This document shows positions 6,021-6,709 of a DNA stretch of 6,709 nucleotides, piece by piece (the first letter of the stretch is position 1; each line of letters begins with the position of its first letter). Where the stretch lies: NCBI GenBank assembly GCA_029881555.1, contig JAOUMI010000030.1, positions 1 through 6,709 of the forward strand, read 5' to 3'. Below the pieces are notes generated by a model, which searched no databases, was not told the origin of the DNA, and saw only the letters and a program-made list of their open reading frames with translations. This DNA is from Candidatus Bathyarchaeota archaeon (lineage in GTDB: Archaea; Thermoproteota; Bathyarchaeia; Bathyarchaeales; Bathyarchaeaceae). The position numbers were made by a program, and so were the translations under genes.

Positions 6021-6709
6021 TCAATCGGCTTTCTTACTAACGTCTGATTTAACAAGTCTTACCGTAGCAATAACAATTGATGCCCCAGCATAGACTGCTA
6101 TAATTGCTGCTGCGAGTTGGAAATCTCCGCTGGATATCGGTTGCAATGGACTTTGAAGCGTACCTATCAGTTGTGAAACTATGAATTGGGCAAAGTTTGT
6201 TGTACTCCAGGTTGGAAGCCCCTTACTAATGTATTCATACAATTGTTCGCCGGTCAAAACGTATAACATAGACAAGATACCGCTCACCACCGAAGAAGCT
6301 ATGAATATGCCGAAAGCAGTGAACATGGCCAGTGTGCCTCTCCTAAAGACCTCACTGAACATAAAGGACAAAGAGAAGAAGACCAGCGATGAGTAGGCGA
6401 TGGCTAGGAATAGGACTGGAGCAACTTGCAGTTCACTCTGTGGACCGAAAAGTCCAAGGGAGAGAACAACACCAGTTGCCGTTGTAATTCCTTCCACAAG
6501 ACACAAAACTGAAAAACCTCCCAAGAACTTTCCTGTCAGGTACTCAACTTTTGTGATGGGTTTTGAAAGCAGTATATCAGCAGTTCCACGTTCATATTCC
6601 TCTGACATGGAACCACCTGCAATAATTATGGCAATGAGCGGAACAAACAGACCTTGCCCTTGCAATACACTGACAACCCAAATAGTATCGAATTCCACCT
6701 CTAGGACCG
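6021..6709 (-). CDS. ABC-2 type permease (NosY-like, COG1277 style), 5'-truncated
   Basis: The C-terminal 228 or so residues of a half-size ABC-2 permease read from the right edge leftward. The frame stays open to the edge. The in-frame GTG at 6698 is not a convincing start: its AGAGGTG context overlaps it, and the protein would begin inside the outer loop after the first helix. The hallmark is a cytoplasmic segment after the second helix, EYERGTADILLSKPITKVEY then GKFLGG, which matches the E-x-E-x-GT-x(3)-LLSKPI-x(4)-Y-x(2)-GKF pattern of NosY-like permeases. About five helices are visible, the last (about LAAAIIAVYAGASIVIA) followed by a basic tail VSKKAD. It is a different family from the other three permeases here. 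The ATPase, and often a substrate-side subunit, should lie beyond the right edge. Its stop is only 10 bp from the stop of the convergent module 2 permease. Confidence 0.88.
   Translation of the reverse strand, partial: VLEVEFDTIWVVSVLQGQGLFVPLIAIIIAGGSMSEEYERGTADILLSKPITKVEYLTGKFLGGFSVLCLVEGITTATGVVLSLGLFGPQSELQVAPVLFLAIAYSSLVFFSLSFMFSEVFRRGTLAMFTAFGIFIASSVVSGILSMLYVLTGEQLYEYISKGLPTWSTTNFAQFIVSQLIGTLQSPLQPISSGDFQLAAAIIAVYAGASIVIATVRLVKSDVSKKAD

Overview
The window looks archaeal. Its two clearest promoters are archaeal BRE/TATA elements (TTTAAATA-type boxes about 25-30 bp before the expected transcript start). No bacterial -35/-10 pairs stand out. Genes are spaced tightly, with 4-14 bp overlaps, and Shine-Dalgarno sites are of the GAGG type. 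The mixed base composition and the style of the ABC exporter proteins would suit an uncultured mesophilic or moderately thermophilic lineage such as Bathyarchaeia. That lineage is a guess from protein style; no marker gene is present.

Every confident protein gene belongs to an ABC-2 type export system. From left to right: (1) positions 2-670 (+), the C-terminal part of a half-size six-helix ABC-2 permease of the DrrB/YadH type, cut by the window edge. (2) Positions 671-1081, about 410 bp without a confident gene, ending in a TATA box with a perfect inverted repeat at its downstream edge. (3) Positions 1082-3437 (+), an ATPase and an unusually large permease with about 12 membrane segments, overlapping by a few bases. 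(4) Positions 3438-3554, a short gap holding a textbook archaeal promoter. (5) Positions 3555-6010 (+), a second, distantly similar ATPase plus 12-segment permease, joined by an ATGA stop/start overlap. (6) Positions 6021-6709 (-), the C-terminal part of a NosY-like ABC-2 permease, convergent with module 5 across only 10 bp and cut by the right edge.

The two complete modules are read as self-sufficient exporters. Each ATPase would dimerise and drive one fused permease that holds both six-helix halves in a single chain, each half with its own cytoplasmic coupling segment. The order and architecture are the same in both modules, which suggests an old duplication, but each has its own promoter and so may be separately controlled. 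Substrates cannot be told from sequence; lipids, drugs, peptides or ions are all possible. The truncated permeases at both edges belong to two further, different ABC-2 systems whose ATPases lie outside the window. No RNA gene, CRISPR array, insertion sequence or obvious terminator hairpin was found.
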